From Carya illinoinensis (lineage: Eukaryota; Streptophyta; Magnoliopsida; Fagales; Juglandaceae): a stretch of 64,000 nt of DNA. Shown piece by piece: positions 27,401-37,924 of this stretch. The position numbers and the translations under genes were made by a program. The stretch spans positions 26,283,501-26,347,500 of the forward strand of contig NC_056755.1 of the NCBI RefSeq assembly GCF_018687715.1, in the 5' to 3' direction. The notes below the pieces were generated by a model. That model made no database searches, had not been told where the DNA came from, and saw only the letters and a list, made by a program, of their open reading frames with translations. Every line of letters begins with the position of its first letter. Positions within the stretch are counted from its first letter, which is position 1.

Positions 27401-30400
27401 CAATGGCAGGTTGTGATCATGAAGGACATGTGGCACTTCTTGCGCTCGATGGAAACCGATGGTAGGGCTTATGTGGGCTGCGATTGGAAGAACAAAAGAA
27501 AAGGCGGGTTTGTTCGGGGCCAATTCGTCCATTTCTAGTAATGAGCTGGAAGGGTTAAGGTGGGAGGCATTTGATGAGATTCCACTTTAGAAAATAGTAT
27601 AAAAGGCATGGGTTAGGGGCTGATTAGTTGCACCAAGGTGGCGATTGGCTGGGACTTTGGGTGTTGGAATGGCATTCCTTCAACAGAAATGTCGTGGATC
27701 AGTTCTAATCCACTAATTCACTGTTAGATTGATAAAGAACAAGAATAGAAGTCGTAAGGTCCACATATATAAGCTGAGAAAGAATTTAAAAGGAAATTAA
27801 CCTGAAAACACGGTTTAGAGATGACTAATGACTTGTGAGTTGATTAATGCCCTCAACTCAAGTTAGAAGCTCAACCATGGGGAGATGAGAACATGTGGGT
27901 GCGTGTGGCCATTCTTTGGCTTGAGGGAAACCGTTTGTATGCTGAATGGGGGCTACAATTGGAACAGTGATAGAAAAGATAGGTCTATTCGAGTCAACTC
28001 GTTCAGTGCTAGAAATGAGCTATAAGGCTTTAATCATGGACGCATTTGATGAGATTTCCCTTGAGAAAATTGTGTAAAGGGCGTTGGCTTTTGGCCGATT
28101 AGTTGCAATGCACATGGAGCTGCGCGTAGGTGGCGATTGGCTGTGACTTGTCTGTTCCATTGACATTCCTTTTGTCGAAATGTGCTAGATCAAGTGTATT
28201 CTTCATATTCACTCTATGAAGGATGAACAACATCAATTAAATTTGTATGGCTCATTTAGAGAAGGTGAGATAGAATTAAAAGGGCAATTATGTTCAAAAC
28301 AAGGTTCTGGGATGACTAATCACTTGTGAGTTGATTAATGCCCTCAACTTTATTCAGAAACCTAACAATGGTGGAATGAGAACTTTAGGGCCGCATGGCA
28401 CATCCTAGGCTCGTGGAAAACCAATGGTTTGGCGTATGTGCGCAAGAATTCATGAAAAGACGGGTTTCTTCGAGCCAATTCGTCCAATTCTTGAAACGAA
28501 CCAGGAGTGTTAATGAGGGATGGATGTGATGTGAGATTGCCCTTGAGAAAATGGTTTAAGAGGCTTGGGCTTTGGGCTGATTAGTTCCAATGCACATGCA
28601 GGTGCACCTAAGTGGGATTGGCGTTGAATTGGGCTTTGGAACGATATTCCATCTATTGAAATGTGTTGGATCAGTTCTAATCCACTAATTCACTCTATGA
28701 ATGATAAAAAACAACAAGAAAAGTCATAAGGTCCGTATAAAAAAGGCGAGAATGAATTTATAAGAAAATTAAGCTCAAAACATTGTTTCGAGACGACTAA
28801 TCACTTGTAAGTTTGTTAATGCCGTCGACTTCAGTTAAAACCTTCACAATGGCAGGTTGTGATCATGAAGGACATGTGGCACTTCTTGGGCTCGATTGAA
28901 ACCGATGGTAGGGCTTATGTGGGCTGCGATTGGAAGAATGAAAGAAAAGGCGGGTTTGGTTGGGGCCAATTCGTCCATTTCTAGTAATGAGCTGGAAGGG
29001 TTAAGGTGGGAGGCATTTTATGATATTTCACTTGAGAAAATAGTATAAAAGGCATGGGTTAGGGGCTGATTAGTTGCAATGCACATGCATGTGCACCAAG
29101 GTGGCGATTGGCGGGGACTTTGGGCGTAGAACAAGAGTAGAAGTCGTAAGGTCCACATATATAAGCTGAGAAAGAATTAAAAAGGAAATTAACCTGAAAA
29201 CACGGTTTAGATATGACTAGTGACTTGTGAGTTGATTAATGCCCTCAACTCAAGTTAGAAGCTCGACCATGGTGAGATGAGAACATGTGGGGGCGTGTGG
29301 CACTTCTTCGGCTTGGGGGAAACCGTTTGTATGCTGAATGGGGGCTACAATTGGAACAGTGATAGAAAAGATAGGTTTATTTGAGTCTATTCGTTCAGTG
29401 CTAGAAATGAGCTATAAGGCTTTAATCATGGACGCATTTGATGAGACTTCCCTTGAGAAAATGGTGTAAAGGGCGTTGGCCTTGGGCCGATTAGTTGCAA
29501 TGCACATGGAGGAGCGCGTAGGTGGCGATTGGCTGTGACTTGTCTGTTCCACTGACATTCCTTTTGTCGAAATGTGCTGGATCAAGTGTATTCTTCAAAT
29601 TCACTCTATGAAGGATGAACAACAACAATTAAATTTGTAAGGCTCATTTAGAAAATGTGAGATAGAATTAAAAGGGCAATTATGTTCAAAACAAGGTTTT
29701 GCAATGACTAATCACTTGTGAGTTGATTAATGCCCTCAACTTTATTCAGAAACCTAACAATGGTGGAATGAGAACTTTAGGGCCGCGTGGAACATCCTAG
29801 GCTCAACGAAAACCAATGGTTTGGCGTATGTGCGCAAGAATTCATGAAAAGACGGGTTTCTTCGAGCCAATTCGTCCAATGCTTGAAACGAACCAGGAGT
29901 GTTAATGAGGGATGGATGTGATGTGAGATTGCCCTTGAGAAAATGGTTTAAGAGGCTTGGGCTTTGGGCTGATTAGTTCCAATGCACAAGCAGGTGCACC
30001 TAAGTGGGATTGGCGTTGAATTGGGCTTTGGAACGATATTCCATCTATTGAAATGTGTTGGATCAATTCTAATCCACTAATTCACTCTATGAGAGATAAA
30101 AAACAACAAGAAGAGTCATAAGGTCCGTATAAAAAAGGCGAGAATGAATTTATAAGAAAATTAAGCTCAAAACATTGTTTCAAGACGACTAATCACTTGT
30201 AAGTTTGTTAATGCCGTCGACTTCAGTTAAAACCTTCACAATGGCAGGTTGTGATCATGAAGGACATGTGGCACTTCTTGGGCTCGATTGAAACCGATGG
30301 TAGGGCTTATGTGGGCTGCGATTGGAAGAATGAAAGAAAAGGCGGGTTTGTTCGGGGCCAATTCGTCCATTTCTAGTAATGAGCTGGAAGGGTTAAGGTG

Positions 30401-31469
30401 GGAGGCATTTTATGATATTTCACTTGAGAAAATAGTATAAAAGGCATGGGTTAGGGGCTGATTAGTTGCAATGCACATGGATGTGCACCAAGGTGGCGAT
30501 TGGCGGGGACTTTGGGCGTAGAACAAGAGTAGAAGTCGTAAGGTCCACATATATAAGCTGAGAAAGAATTAAAAAGGAAATTAACCTGAAAACACGGTTT
30601 AGATATGACTAGTGACTTGTGAGTTGATTAATGCCCTCAACTCAAGTTAGAAGCTCGACCATGGTGAGATGAGAACATGTGGGGGCGTGTGGCACTTCTT
30701 CGGCTTGGGGGAAACCGTTTGTATGCTGAATGGGGGCTACAATTGGAACAGTGATAGAAAAGATAGGTTTATTCGAGTCTATTCGTTCAGTGCTAGAAAT
30801 GAGCTATAAGGCTTTAATCATGGACGCATTTGATGAGACTTCCCTTGAGAAAATGGTGTAAAGGGCGTTGGCCTTGGGCCGATTAGTTGCAATGCACATG
30901 GAGGAGTGCGTAGGTGGCGATTGGCTGTGACTTGTCTGTTCCACTGACATTCCTTTTGTCGAAATGTGCTGGATCAAGTGTATTCTTCAAATTCACTCTA
31001 TGAAGGATGAACAACAACAATTAAATTTGTAAGGCTCATTTAGAAAATGTGAGATAGAATTAAAAGGGCAATTATATTCAAAACAAGGTTTTGCAATGAC
31101 TAATCACTTGTGAGTTGATTAATGCCCTCAACTTTATTCAGAAACCTAACAATGGTGGAATGAGAACTTTAGGGCCGCGTGGCACATCCTAGGCTCGTGG
31201 AAAACCAATGGTTTGGCGTATGTGCGCAAGAATTCATGAAAAGATGGGTTTCTTCGAGCCAATTCGTCCAATGCTTGAAACGAACCAGGAGTACTAATGA
31301 GGGATGGATGTGATGTGAGATTGCCCTTGCGAAAATGGTTTAAGAGGCTTGGGCTTTGGGCTGATTAGTTCCAATGCACATGCAGGTGCACCTACGTGGG
31401 ATTGGCGTTGAATTAAGCTTTGGAACGATATTCCATCTATTGAAAGGTGTTGGATCAATTCTAATCTAC
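15414..31469. repeat. Higher-order satellite array, A-B-C type, right part
   Basis: Continuation of the array. After the rearranged segment, A monomers start at 17433, 18897, 20357, 21817, 23250, 24712, 26170, 27622, 29068 and 30460. Units with shorter spacing carry visible deletions in A: ~27 bp near 21988, ~18 bp near 27632, and ~70 bp near 29128 and again near 30518. The array stops inside a C monomer that began at 31362, at about 31469, where retrotransposon sequence begins. Only about the first 107 bp of that C monomer is kept. Confidence 0.96.
28579..31361. repeat. Two deletion-marked higher-order units (~1391 bp each)
   Basis: Two consecutive units, phased from C at 28579 and 29971 to C at 31362. 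Both lack the same ~70 bp of A (29128 and 30518, join 'gggcgt/agaacaag'). They share other private variants such as 'tttatgatatttc', 'acatgtgggggcg', 'cggcttggggg' and 'ttttgcaatgac'. They must be duplicates of one mutated unit. Confidence 0.9.
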
Positions 31470-32205
31470 ACTTGTGAAGAAATATGTTATCACACACAGA
31501 GTTTCTACCCCTTATCACCCTTAAACAAATGGGTAAGCTGAATTGGCAAACAGAGAAATAAAAATCATTCTGGAGAAAACAGTAAATCCTAATAGGAAAG
31601 ATTGGTCGATTAAGCTTCTTGATGCTCTATGGGCTTATAGGACAGCTTTTAAAACAAATCTAGGGATGTCTCCCTATCGATTAGTTTATGGTAAAGCTTG
31701 TCATTTACCTGTTGACATTCAGCATCGAGCTCTTTGGGCCATAAAACATGTTAACATGTCACTTGATAAAGCTTCAGGGCTGAGAAAATTGCAGATCAAT
31801 AAATTAGATGAAGCTCGTCGGAATGCTTATGACAACGCGCAAATGGCAAAGGAGCACATGAAAATTCTGCATGATCAGAAAATTCATCCAAAGCATTTCA
31901 CACTTGGCTAGGAAGTTCTTCTTTACAACTCTCGCTTGCATATTTTTCCTGGAAAGTTGAAATCCCGATGGAGTGGGCCGTACATTGTAAAGACCGTTCA
32001 TCCTCATGGCGCGGTAGACATTGTCAATCCGAAGAATGGTAATAGCTTCACTGTCAACGGACAACGTCTAAAGTCATTTATGAAGGTCTTTGATCCCATG
32101 ATGAGATCTTGCTTGTGCAAGACCCCAGGGAAGTGTTTTAAGTTGTTTTTTCCTTCTTTACAGTTTTCTTTACTTGCTTTGTTTTTATTTGTTCGTTTGC
32201 TTTGA
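31470..32205 (+). pseudogene. Decayed Ty3/gypsy integrase C-terminal fragment
   Basis: One reading frame encodes the end of a plant Ty3/gypsy (Athila/Tat-like) integrase: the last part of the catalytic core ('[20 protein letters not shown]', '[16 protein letters not shown]'), then a helical linker, then the C-terminal DNA-binding part ('[19 protein letters not shown]', '[16 protein letters not shown]', 'NGQRLKSF'). The frame is kept over about 240 codons but interrupted by three stops, at 31522-31524 (TAA), 31534-31536 (TAA) and 31909-31911 (TAG). Each is one C-to-T transition from a glutamine codon. The 5' part of pol is missing: the fragment starts abruptly at the satellite junction. In the element this would lie upstream of the spacer and LTR that follow. 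Confidence 0.85.
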
Positions 32206-33142
32206 TTTTATATTTCATGTTGATTGTTTGTTTTGCTTGCTTAGTTCTGTGCACTTTGTTTTCTTTCGTTCGATTCATTGAGGACTATGTCTCTCACTAG
32301 TTGGGGGGTAGCATGTGTGCACATATATAAAAAAAAAAAAAAAAGAGCATCTTGGTGGAGTAGTTGAGCGGGATCATTTGTGAAGATTTATTTTCAAGTT
32401 TAAACATAGAGCATGAATTTTGATGCATCATATTTTGTTGATATGTGGCTTGAAACACCAGGATGTTATAGTTATTGAGATAAAACTTGATAAAATTTTT
32501 GTAGAACGAAAGGCAAAGTTTGAAAGACATTTTGCACATGCTTACGCTTGTAGTGTTCCTTATTTACCATTCATTGTTTTAATACTGGAGAAGTAAACTG
32601 CAGGACTACCGAGCCATGCCAAAAAGAAAAAGAAAAGAAAAGATAACGGATTGAAAAAATGAAAAATAAAATAAATAAAATAAAATAAAAGAAGAGAGAA
32701 AATTAATAAAGGCAACTTAGTGAACTTTCCTAAGTAAAAAGGGCTAGAAACAGTTACCCAAGACTTTGGGGGTTGAGTATCCAACCTTTAAAAACAGAGC
32801 TGGCGTGAAAACTGCTAGGCCCTTGGGCTTTGAGGTAGTTAGAATCAGCAATGATTAAATCTTAAGGTTGAAAAATCTTATGACAAATCATGGCTAGTAA
32901 TGAGGAACACACAACCAATTTAGCTCCACACACACATTTGAGTCCTGAGATGTTTGCCTTAATTCTATGTGAAAGATTGTTGAGATAGTCTTGGTGGGTA
33001 TAACCCTTGGGGGTTGAGTAGTAACATGCCACTTTTGTGAGAATTCAGAATTGTGTTCGATTGTTTTTGTTTGGATTTCGATCTTTATACATTATTCATC
33101 TCAATTAATTTTCACTATTTTGCTCAAGGATTAGCAAAAAGC
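32206..33142 (+). mobile_element. Non-coding 3' spacer of the retrotransposon
   Basis: About 0.9 kb with no supportable gene between the integrase end and the LTR. It holds a T-rich stretch, a 17-base A run (32329-32345) just after a polypurine-like motif, and A-rich and GA-rich runs (32620-32710). Long 3' spacers of this kind are usual in Tat/Athila elements. Confidence 0.6.
32278..32310 (+). other. Upstream copy of polypurine module
   Basis: A 'TTGAGGAC' stretch followed ~15 bp later by AGTTGGGGGGTAG. A similar arrangement ('CAAGGATT' then AGTTGGGGGGTG) sits at the LTR border at 33125-33153, so the polypurine module is duplicated about 845 bp apart. Possible secondary polypurine tract. Confidence 0.45.
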
Positions 33143-33153
33143 TAGTTGGGGGG
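33143..33153 (+). other. 3' polypurine tract
   Basis: AGTTGGGGGG run directly before TGTGATTGAGC, which is the likely LTR start. This is the normal arrangement for plus-strand priming in Ty3/gypsy elements. Confidence 0.7.
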
Positions 33154-35730
33154 TGTGATTGAGCTGAAATATTGTATATTTTAGCTATTTAAAACCAATG
33201 TATTTGGAATTCATCATGACATTATTATTGGTTTTAAATGGAAAAATGGTTAAAATGAATAAATCAAAGTTGTGATTTTAATTGATTAAAAGTATGAATT
33301 TCTGCTTGAATTCTACCAACTATTGATTACTGTGCATTCTAGTCCATAATTTTTCTTGCTTTCCATTATCATTTGCATTTGTACCATTGTTTTTCTTGTT
33401 CTTCATGTTCATAAAGTTTCTTGAGCTATCTTTCCATCTTTTGGGTTCAATTCATGAACCTCAAAAGATAGAAGCACTTCTTGCCATCTTTGAATGGAAG
33501 TTGCTTAAGCTAATTTTTCATTTGTGTTATTTTGTTGTTAAGTGTTTTCTTTTTTTTTTTAATCTCCATCTCCATTTTTCATGCATACCATGGTTAATTA
33601 TGTTCATGCCTTGTTCATACTTTGTCTTAAGCTTTCCCACCATTTAAACAATCCCAACTCCATCTAACCTCATACACGGCTACACCAATCACCCCACAAA
33701 TCCACCAACTCATTTCCAACCCACCTAAATTATACATTAATTGCGAGGCTGCTTGTTCGGCTTAACTTACATCGATTGGTGCAACTAAATTAGTGTGAGG
33801 AACATGTGATGGATTGGTGCAATCAAAGGCTGCTGCTGTCCACCGAAATGAGAAGAAAATATAGAGAAACATGTGCTGAGATTAAAGTGCATGATGTGCT
33901 GATTTTTCTGGGGTTGAAAGCTAGAATAATTTAATTGGTTGGGATTTGTTTTGGTTGATTGTAAAGGGAAGTAGTCGGCTATTTGTGAAATCATTGAGGA
34001 GAGTCGGTTGCTTATGATATGAAAAGTCAGTGCATGATTAAGTGGGGGATAGAGAGGAGTTGAGGTTGGTTGAAGAGAGGGAGAGAGAGACGTGTAGGGA
34101 GTGAGAATTGAGTAAAAGGTGCAGGCGAGATTGAGTGAAAGAATTTTCTGTCGATGGGTGTTTGTATTTTTGCTGAAATATAAAGTCGGTGAGAGGCATT
34201 CTTCAAGTCAAAGGGCAATTTCCAGAAATAGAGAGAGACGTGTGAATGAAGTATTGTGTGCTAAAATTGAAAACAAAAAGATTGAAGAAGTCGGCTGGGA
34301 GGCAATGAAGAAACCGTGTATGAATTTCCATGAAGTTAGTCAACAAGTTAGGCAAGAAGTTAGGCAAGAAGTTAGGCATGAAGACTTGGTTGTTTGGTTT
34401 GAATTAATAAACCAATTGAATAAAATAAGAGAGGAGGAATGCAATGCAAGACAAGGCAATTAAAGAGGAATGCAAGTGGCCGAAATTGAGGTGTGAATGC
34501 AAGAATGAAGTGTGAAACCAATTGAGGTGTGAATGCAAATTGAGTGTGAATGCAAGATTGAAGTGTGAAACCAATTGAATGAGAGATGAACTAGCCAAGA
34601 TGTTCGGCTATAAAATGGGTGCAGTCCGAAGCTTACAAGGAGAACAACTAGGACAACTCAAACTTAGACAAACACAACTCAACACACACAATTTTCTGCT
34701 ATGTACTTGAAAGAATTAGCTCCGTTTTAAGAAATTTTGTTTCTCCTTTTAGTTTCAAAGCTTTGTTGTTTTAGCATTTTTATTAAGTATATTAAGATTT
34801 GTTCTAGACTTTTATTTCATTAAGAGTAATACCTTAATATTAAGTGTGCTAGTTTGTTTCATTACTAGTTTATTTCATGTAACAAAAAGAAATTGTTTTA
34901 GAAGTTTTAATCAAGTGTGCTATTTTGTTTCATAAAGAATTGTTTTAGAAGTTCTAATTAATTGTGTTACCTTAATTTATTGCAAGAAAGGTTTGGTTTT
35001 AAGCTTTTGTTTTTGTTTTTGATTTTTCTGAACATCATACGTGGAGAGCAGAGGAATTGTTATAGAGTTTTTATTAAAGGTTTAGAGATTAACTTTCAAG
35101 AGTGATACGTGAGAAATTATTCCTTTTTGTTTCGAATTTCAATTGAATAGTGAAAGGAAGTTTTCGTTTAGACTTTTCGTTCCCTATTTTATTTAACTTC
35201 AGTTTAAAGTTTATAGAATACTTTTGAGTTTCTGTTTACTTATTTCGTGTTATTTATTTTTCTTACTTCTTTAAGTTTTCATTTAATAGTGATTACAACT
35301 GTTATGTGTTATTTTGAGAATTCGTGATTTAATTACAAAGATGAATTCTAGAATCTTGGTTTTGGGCATTTTAAATTTTCCGTTCATTTTTTGTCAATTA
35401 CTTTCTAATTTAGTTTAATGCTTAATTTAGTTTTATTAATTTCTGAGTTTAATTTATTAGTCCTTTACATTCCAATCCAACAAACAAAAAAATCAAAAGA
35501 CATGAATCTAGTCCATGACTAGTACCCTTTTCCATCCATTGCATATACCATCATTTTATTTTCTCTTTGTGAAGATTTTCACATTTTTTCAACGAGTTTG
35601 ATTTCTAAGTAACTTTCCCTGAGGAGACGATTTAGGAATTTATTCCTAATTATTACACGACATCCTCCTGCACTTGGGATAGCATTAGTGCTACTCATTT
35701 TTGAGTGAGTCAATATTCCATGATGTGAGC
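33154..35730 (+). mobile_element. 3' LTR of Athila/Tat-like element (right edge uncertain)
   Basis: Starts TGTGATTGAGC (or TGATTGAGC two bases later) right after the polypurine tract. About 2.5 kb of AT-rich DNA without a supportable gene follows. It contains a TATA box at 34608-34617 and T-rich DNA after it, as expected for U3-R-U5. The LTR probably ends near the 'gcacttgggatagca' segment (about 35690) or shortly after. A second element's LTR begins at 35731. I could not find a target-site duplication, because the left end of this element is lost. Confidence 0.6.
34608..34617 (+). promoter_or_regulatory. TATA box in LTR
   Basis: CTATAAAATG in a locally AT-rich region ~1.45 kb into the LTR. 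It is followed by a stretch (34620-34700) rich in 'aacaca' that would be the start of R. Promoter role is inferred from position. Confidence 0.45.
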
Positions 35731-36527
35731 CCCAATAGACTTGCTTTGAGACCCAACAACAATACTGGAAAAACAACCCCAAGAAAGCCAAACTCAGGTA
35801 TATGGATGGAGAATCTAGACCCGAAGAGAACTCATTCAAAGAACCTAGATTATATTAAAATCTAGACCCATTGAAGAACCCGTCTCAAGAACCTAGATTA
35901 CAAAGGAAGAACGCCACAAAGGTTTTGCTTTACCCTTGATAAGTTCAGAAGTTCAAGAAGAACAAGAGGAGATAATAACTCAACTCTCAATGACAATTCC
36001 ATATAGTCTGCCTCTCAAATGAGATTACAAGTAGTTTAAATAGACAATCCCTAAAAACCCTAAGTAAACAATGCCTCAGGTACTGTAGCGTGAACAGTGC
36101 CATACGCCGCACTACAGTAACTTCTGAAACCCTAGTGAGACATAAAATTATAACTTTCCAAATAAACCCTTGGCCAAAATACAAGGCCTTCCCCAAAACC
36201 CTAGTTCATTGGAAATAAGACGTGTGGGCTGGACATCCCCGAAGCCCAATTATTCTTGATTAATTCATTTGACTAATAAATTAAGCCCTTCTAATGAAAT
36301 AAATAAACCCATGGCCTTCCATAACAATAGGCCCAAGTCGTGTCTTTTATAGCTTGGATCAAGTGGAGCAAAACTGGTTCTCCTTCTTTCAAACCCGTCA
36401 TGAGTGTTGGGCTCTTGCTAGCTTGATCCCAATTGGATTGCACCAATTCTTGCATTGCTCTCTTGATCTTCGTGGCTCTTAATCTTGTAATTGATCCTTA
36501 AGACTTGGTCCGCCTTGGGGCCCATCA
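35731..36527 (-). mobile_element. 3' LTR of a chromovirus-like (Ty3/gypsy) element, 797 bp
   Basis: On the minus strand it runs from TGATGGGCCCC (right end) to ...GGGGCTCACATCA (left end), so both ends show TGATG/CATCA. A clear polypurine tract and an integrase frame lie directly to its right, in the correct minus-strand order. It contains an imperfect hairpin (TACTGTAG at 36081 and CTACAGTA at 36112). The left end abuts the preceding LTR, so this element probably inserted into it. The partner LTR is missing. Confidence 0.75.
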
Positions 36528-37293
36528 TTCCCCCTCTCCTCAAAAGGATTCGACCTCGAATCTCCACCTGGATCAAAGGGAAAAAAATCAGTAACATTGA
36601 AAATAGCAAACACATGATACTTACCTAGAAGATCCACTAGATATGACGTATCATTAACTTTATCAAGAATTTGGAAATGTCCATCCAAGCTACATCCGTC
36701 ATCAACAGGTAAATGCGTTAAATCAAAAGAAATAAATGGATTAAAACCATAAATAATTTCAAAAGGATAATATAAAGTAGCAGTATGCATGGTCCTATTA
36801 TATGCAAACTCTATAAATGACAAACTTTCATGTAACAATTTAATAAATGGAAAATGATACTCCCACAAATGTTCGTGAAACACATCTAAAGTCTTCCTTA
36901 CACCAAAATGACCTCTCCAATTATATGCGATCTCAATGAATGGCAAACCATACTCCCAAAAGTTTTCATGTAATACATGTAAACTCTTCTTTACACCAAA
37001 GTGACTACTCCAACTATATGCAAACTCAATGATTGGGAAACAAAACTCCGACCAATGTTCATGCAATATGCCGAAAATATTCTTTATACCAAAGTGACCC
37101 AACAGACCACATCCATGCACAAGCAACTCACGCATAAGACTAGTAGGCACACAAAGTCTTTTCTCCCTAAACAAGTACCAATCTAGTCTATTTAAATGAG
37201 GAAATGATGCTTTCTCACGTACTCCATACACACTAGCCAAGCCATCATCATTAACAAACAAGTTCTTATCATATTCAAATCTCAATAACTTTG
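36479..37293 (-). pseudogene. Chromovirus-like integrase remnant with tandem 93-bp repeat
   Basis: A single open frame of about 270 codons on the minus strand, entering from the satellite junction and ending 49 bp inside the LTR. It begins with the end of the RNase H/integrase linker region ('EKRLCVPTSLMRELLVHGCG'). It continues with the histidine-rich zinc-finger part ('GHFGIKNIFGILHEHW'), then the end of the core ('SLSFIEFAYNRTMHTATLYY', 'PFEIIYGFNP'), and finishes with a tail rich in D, R, S and N before the LTR. The zinc finger has lost its cysteines and nearly the whole catalytic core (D,D-35-E) is gone. A unit of 31 residues (93 bp) is repeated so that 'HFG(I/V)(K/R)' appears three times, separated by 'IEFAY/IEIAY' segments. 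The frame stays open despite these changes. It cannot encode an active integrase. Confidence 0.8.
36528..36545 (-). other. Polypurine tract (minus strand)
   Basis: Read on the minus strand: TTTTGAGGAGAGGGGGAA, immediately before the LTR start TGATGGG. This purine run next to an LTR marks the 3' end of the internal region. The integrase frame overlaps it. Confidence 0.75.
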
Positions 37294-37295
37294 CA

Positions 37296-37924
37296 GAATT
37301 AAAAAGGAAATTAACCTGAAAACATGGTTTAGAGATGACTAATGACTTGTGAGTTGATTAATGCCCTCAACTCAATTTAGAAGCTCAACCAAGGTGAGAT
37401 GAGAAAATGTGGGGCATGTGGCACTTCTTCGGCTTGAGGCAAAACCCTTTTTGTATGCTGAATGGGGGCTACAATAGGAACAGTGATAGAAAAGATAGGT
37501 TTATTCGAGTCAATTCGTTCAGTGCTAGAAATGAGCTATAAGGCTTTAATCATGGACGGATTTAATGAGATTTCCCATGAGAAAATGGTGTAAAGGTCGT
37601 GGGCTACGGGCCAATTAGTTGTAGTGCGCATGGAGGTGCGCCCTGGTGGCGGTTGGCTATGAGTTCTACGTTACAATGACATTCCTTCCGTTGAAATGTT
37701 CAAATTCGTGCTAAGAATGATGAAAACCAACAACAAAATTTGTAAGGCCCATATAAAAAACTCGAGACAGAATTGAAAAGGAAATAAAGTTCAGACCATG
37801 GTTTTTAGATGACTAGTTATGTGTGAGTTGATTAATGCCCTTAACTCAAGTTAGAAGCTCAACCAAGGCGAGATAAGAACCTGTGGGGCATGTGATCCTT
37901 CTTTGTCATGAGGGAAACCGATGG
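37296..37924. repeat. Satellite array, A-D-B-C type, first fragment
   Basis: Satellite resumes in the middle of an A monomer ('agaattaaaaaggaaattaacctg'). It passes into a D monomer (phase point ~37611, recognised by 'agttgtagtgcgcatggagg') and reaches the start of the B-type tail, where a retrotransposon is inserted. The phase is not continuous with 31469: about 560 bp of satellite (rest of C, start of A) is missing across the island. Confidence 0.9.

Noticed and set aside
1..31469. Satellite considered as ribosomal intergenic spacer repeats
   Set aside because: No 5S, 18S, 5.8S or 25S rRNA sequence is present anywhere in the window.
33387..34598. Several frames of 63-114 codons within the plus-strand LTR
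   Set aside because: AT-rich LTR DNA on both strands; no domain, and repeated 'vrqev' residues come from a short local repeat near 34340.
36044..36202. 'aaaccctag' and 'aaaaccctaagt' considered as telomere repeats
   Set aside because: Isolated, not in tandem; they lie inside an LTR.
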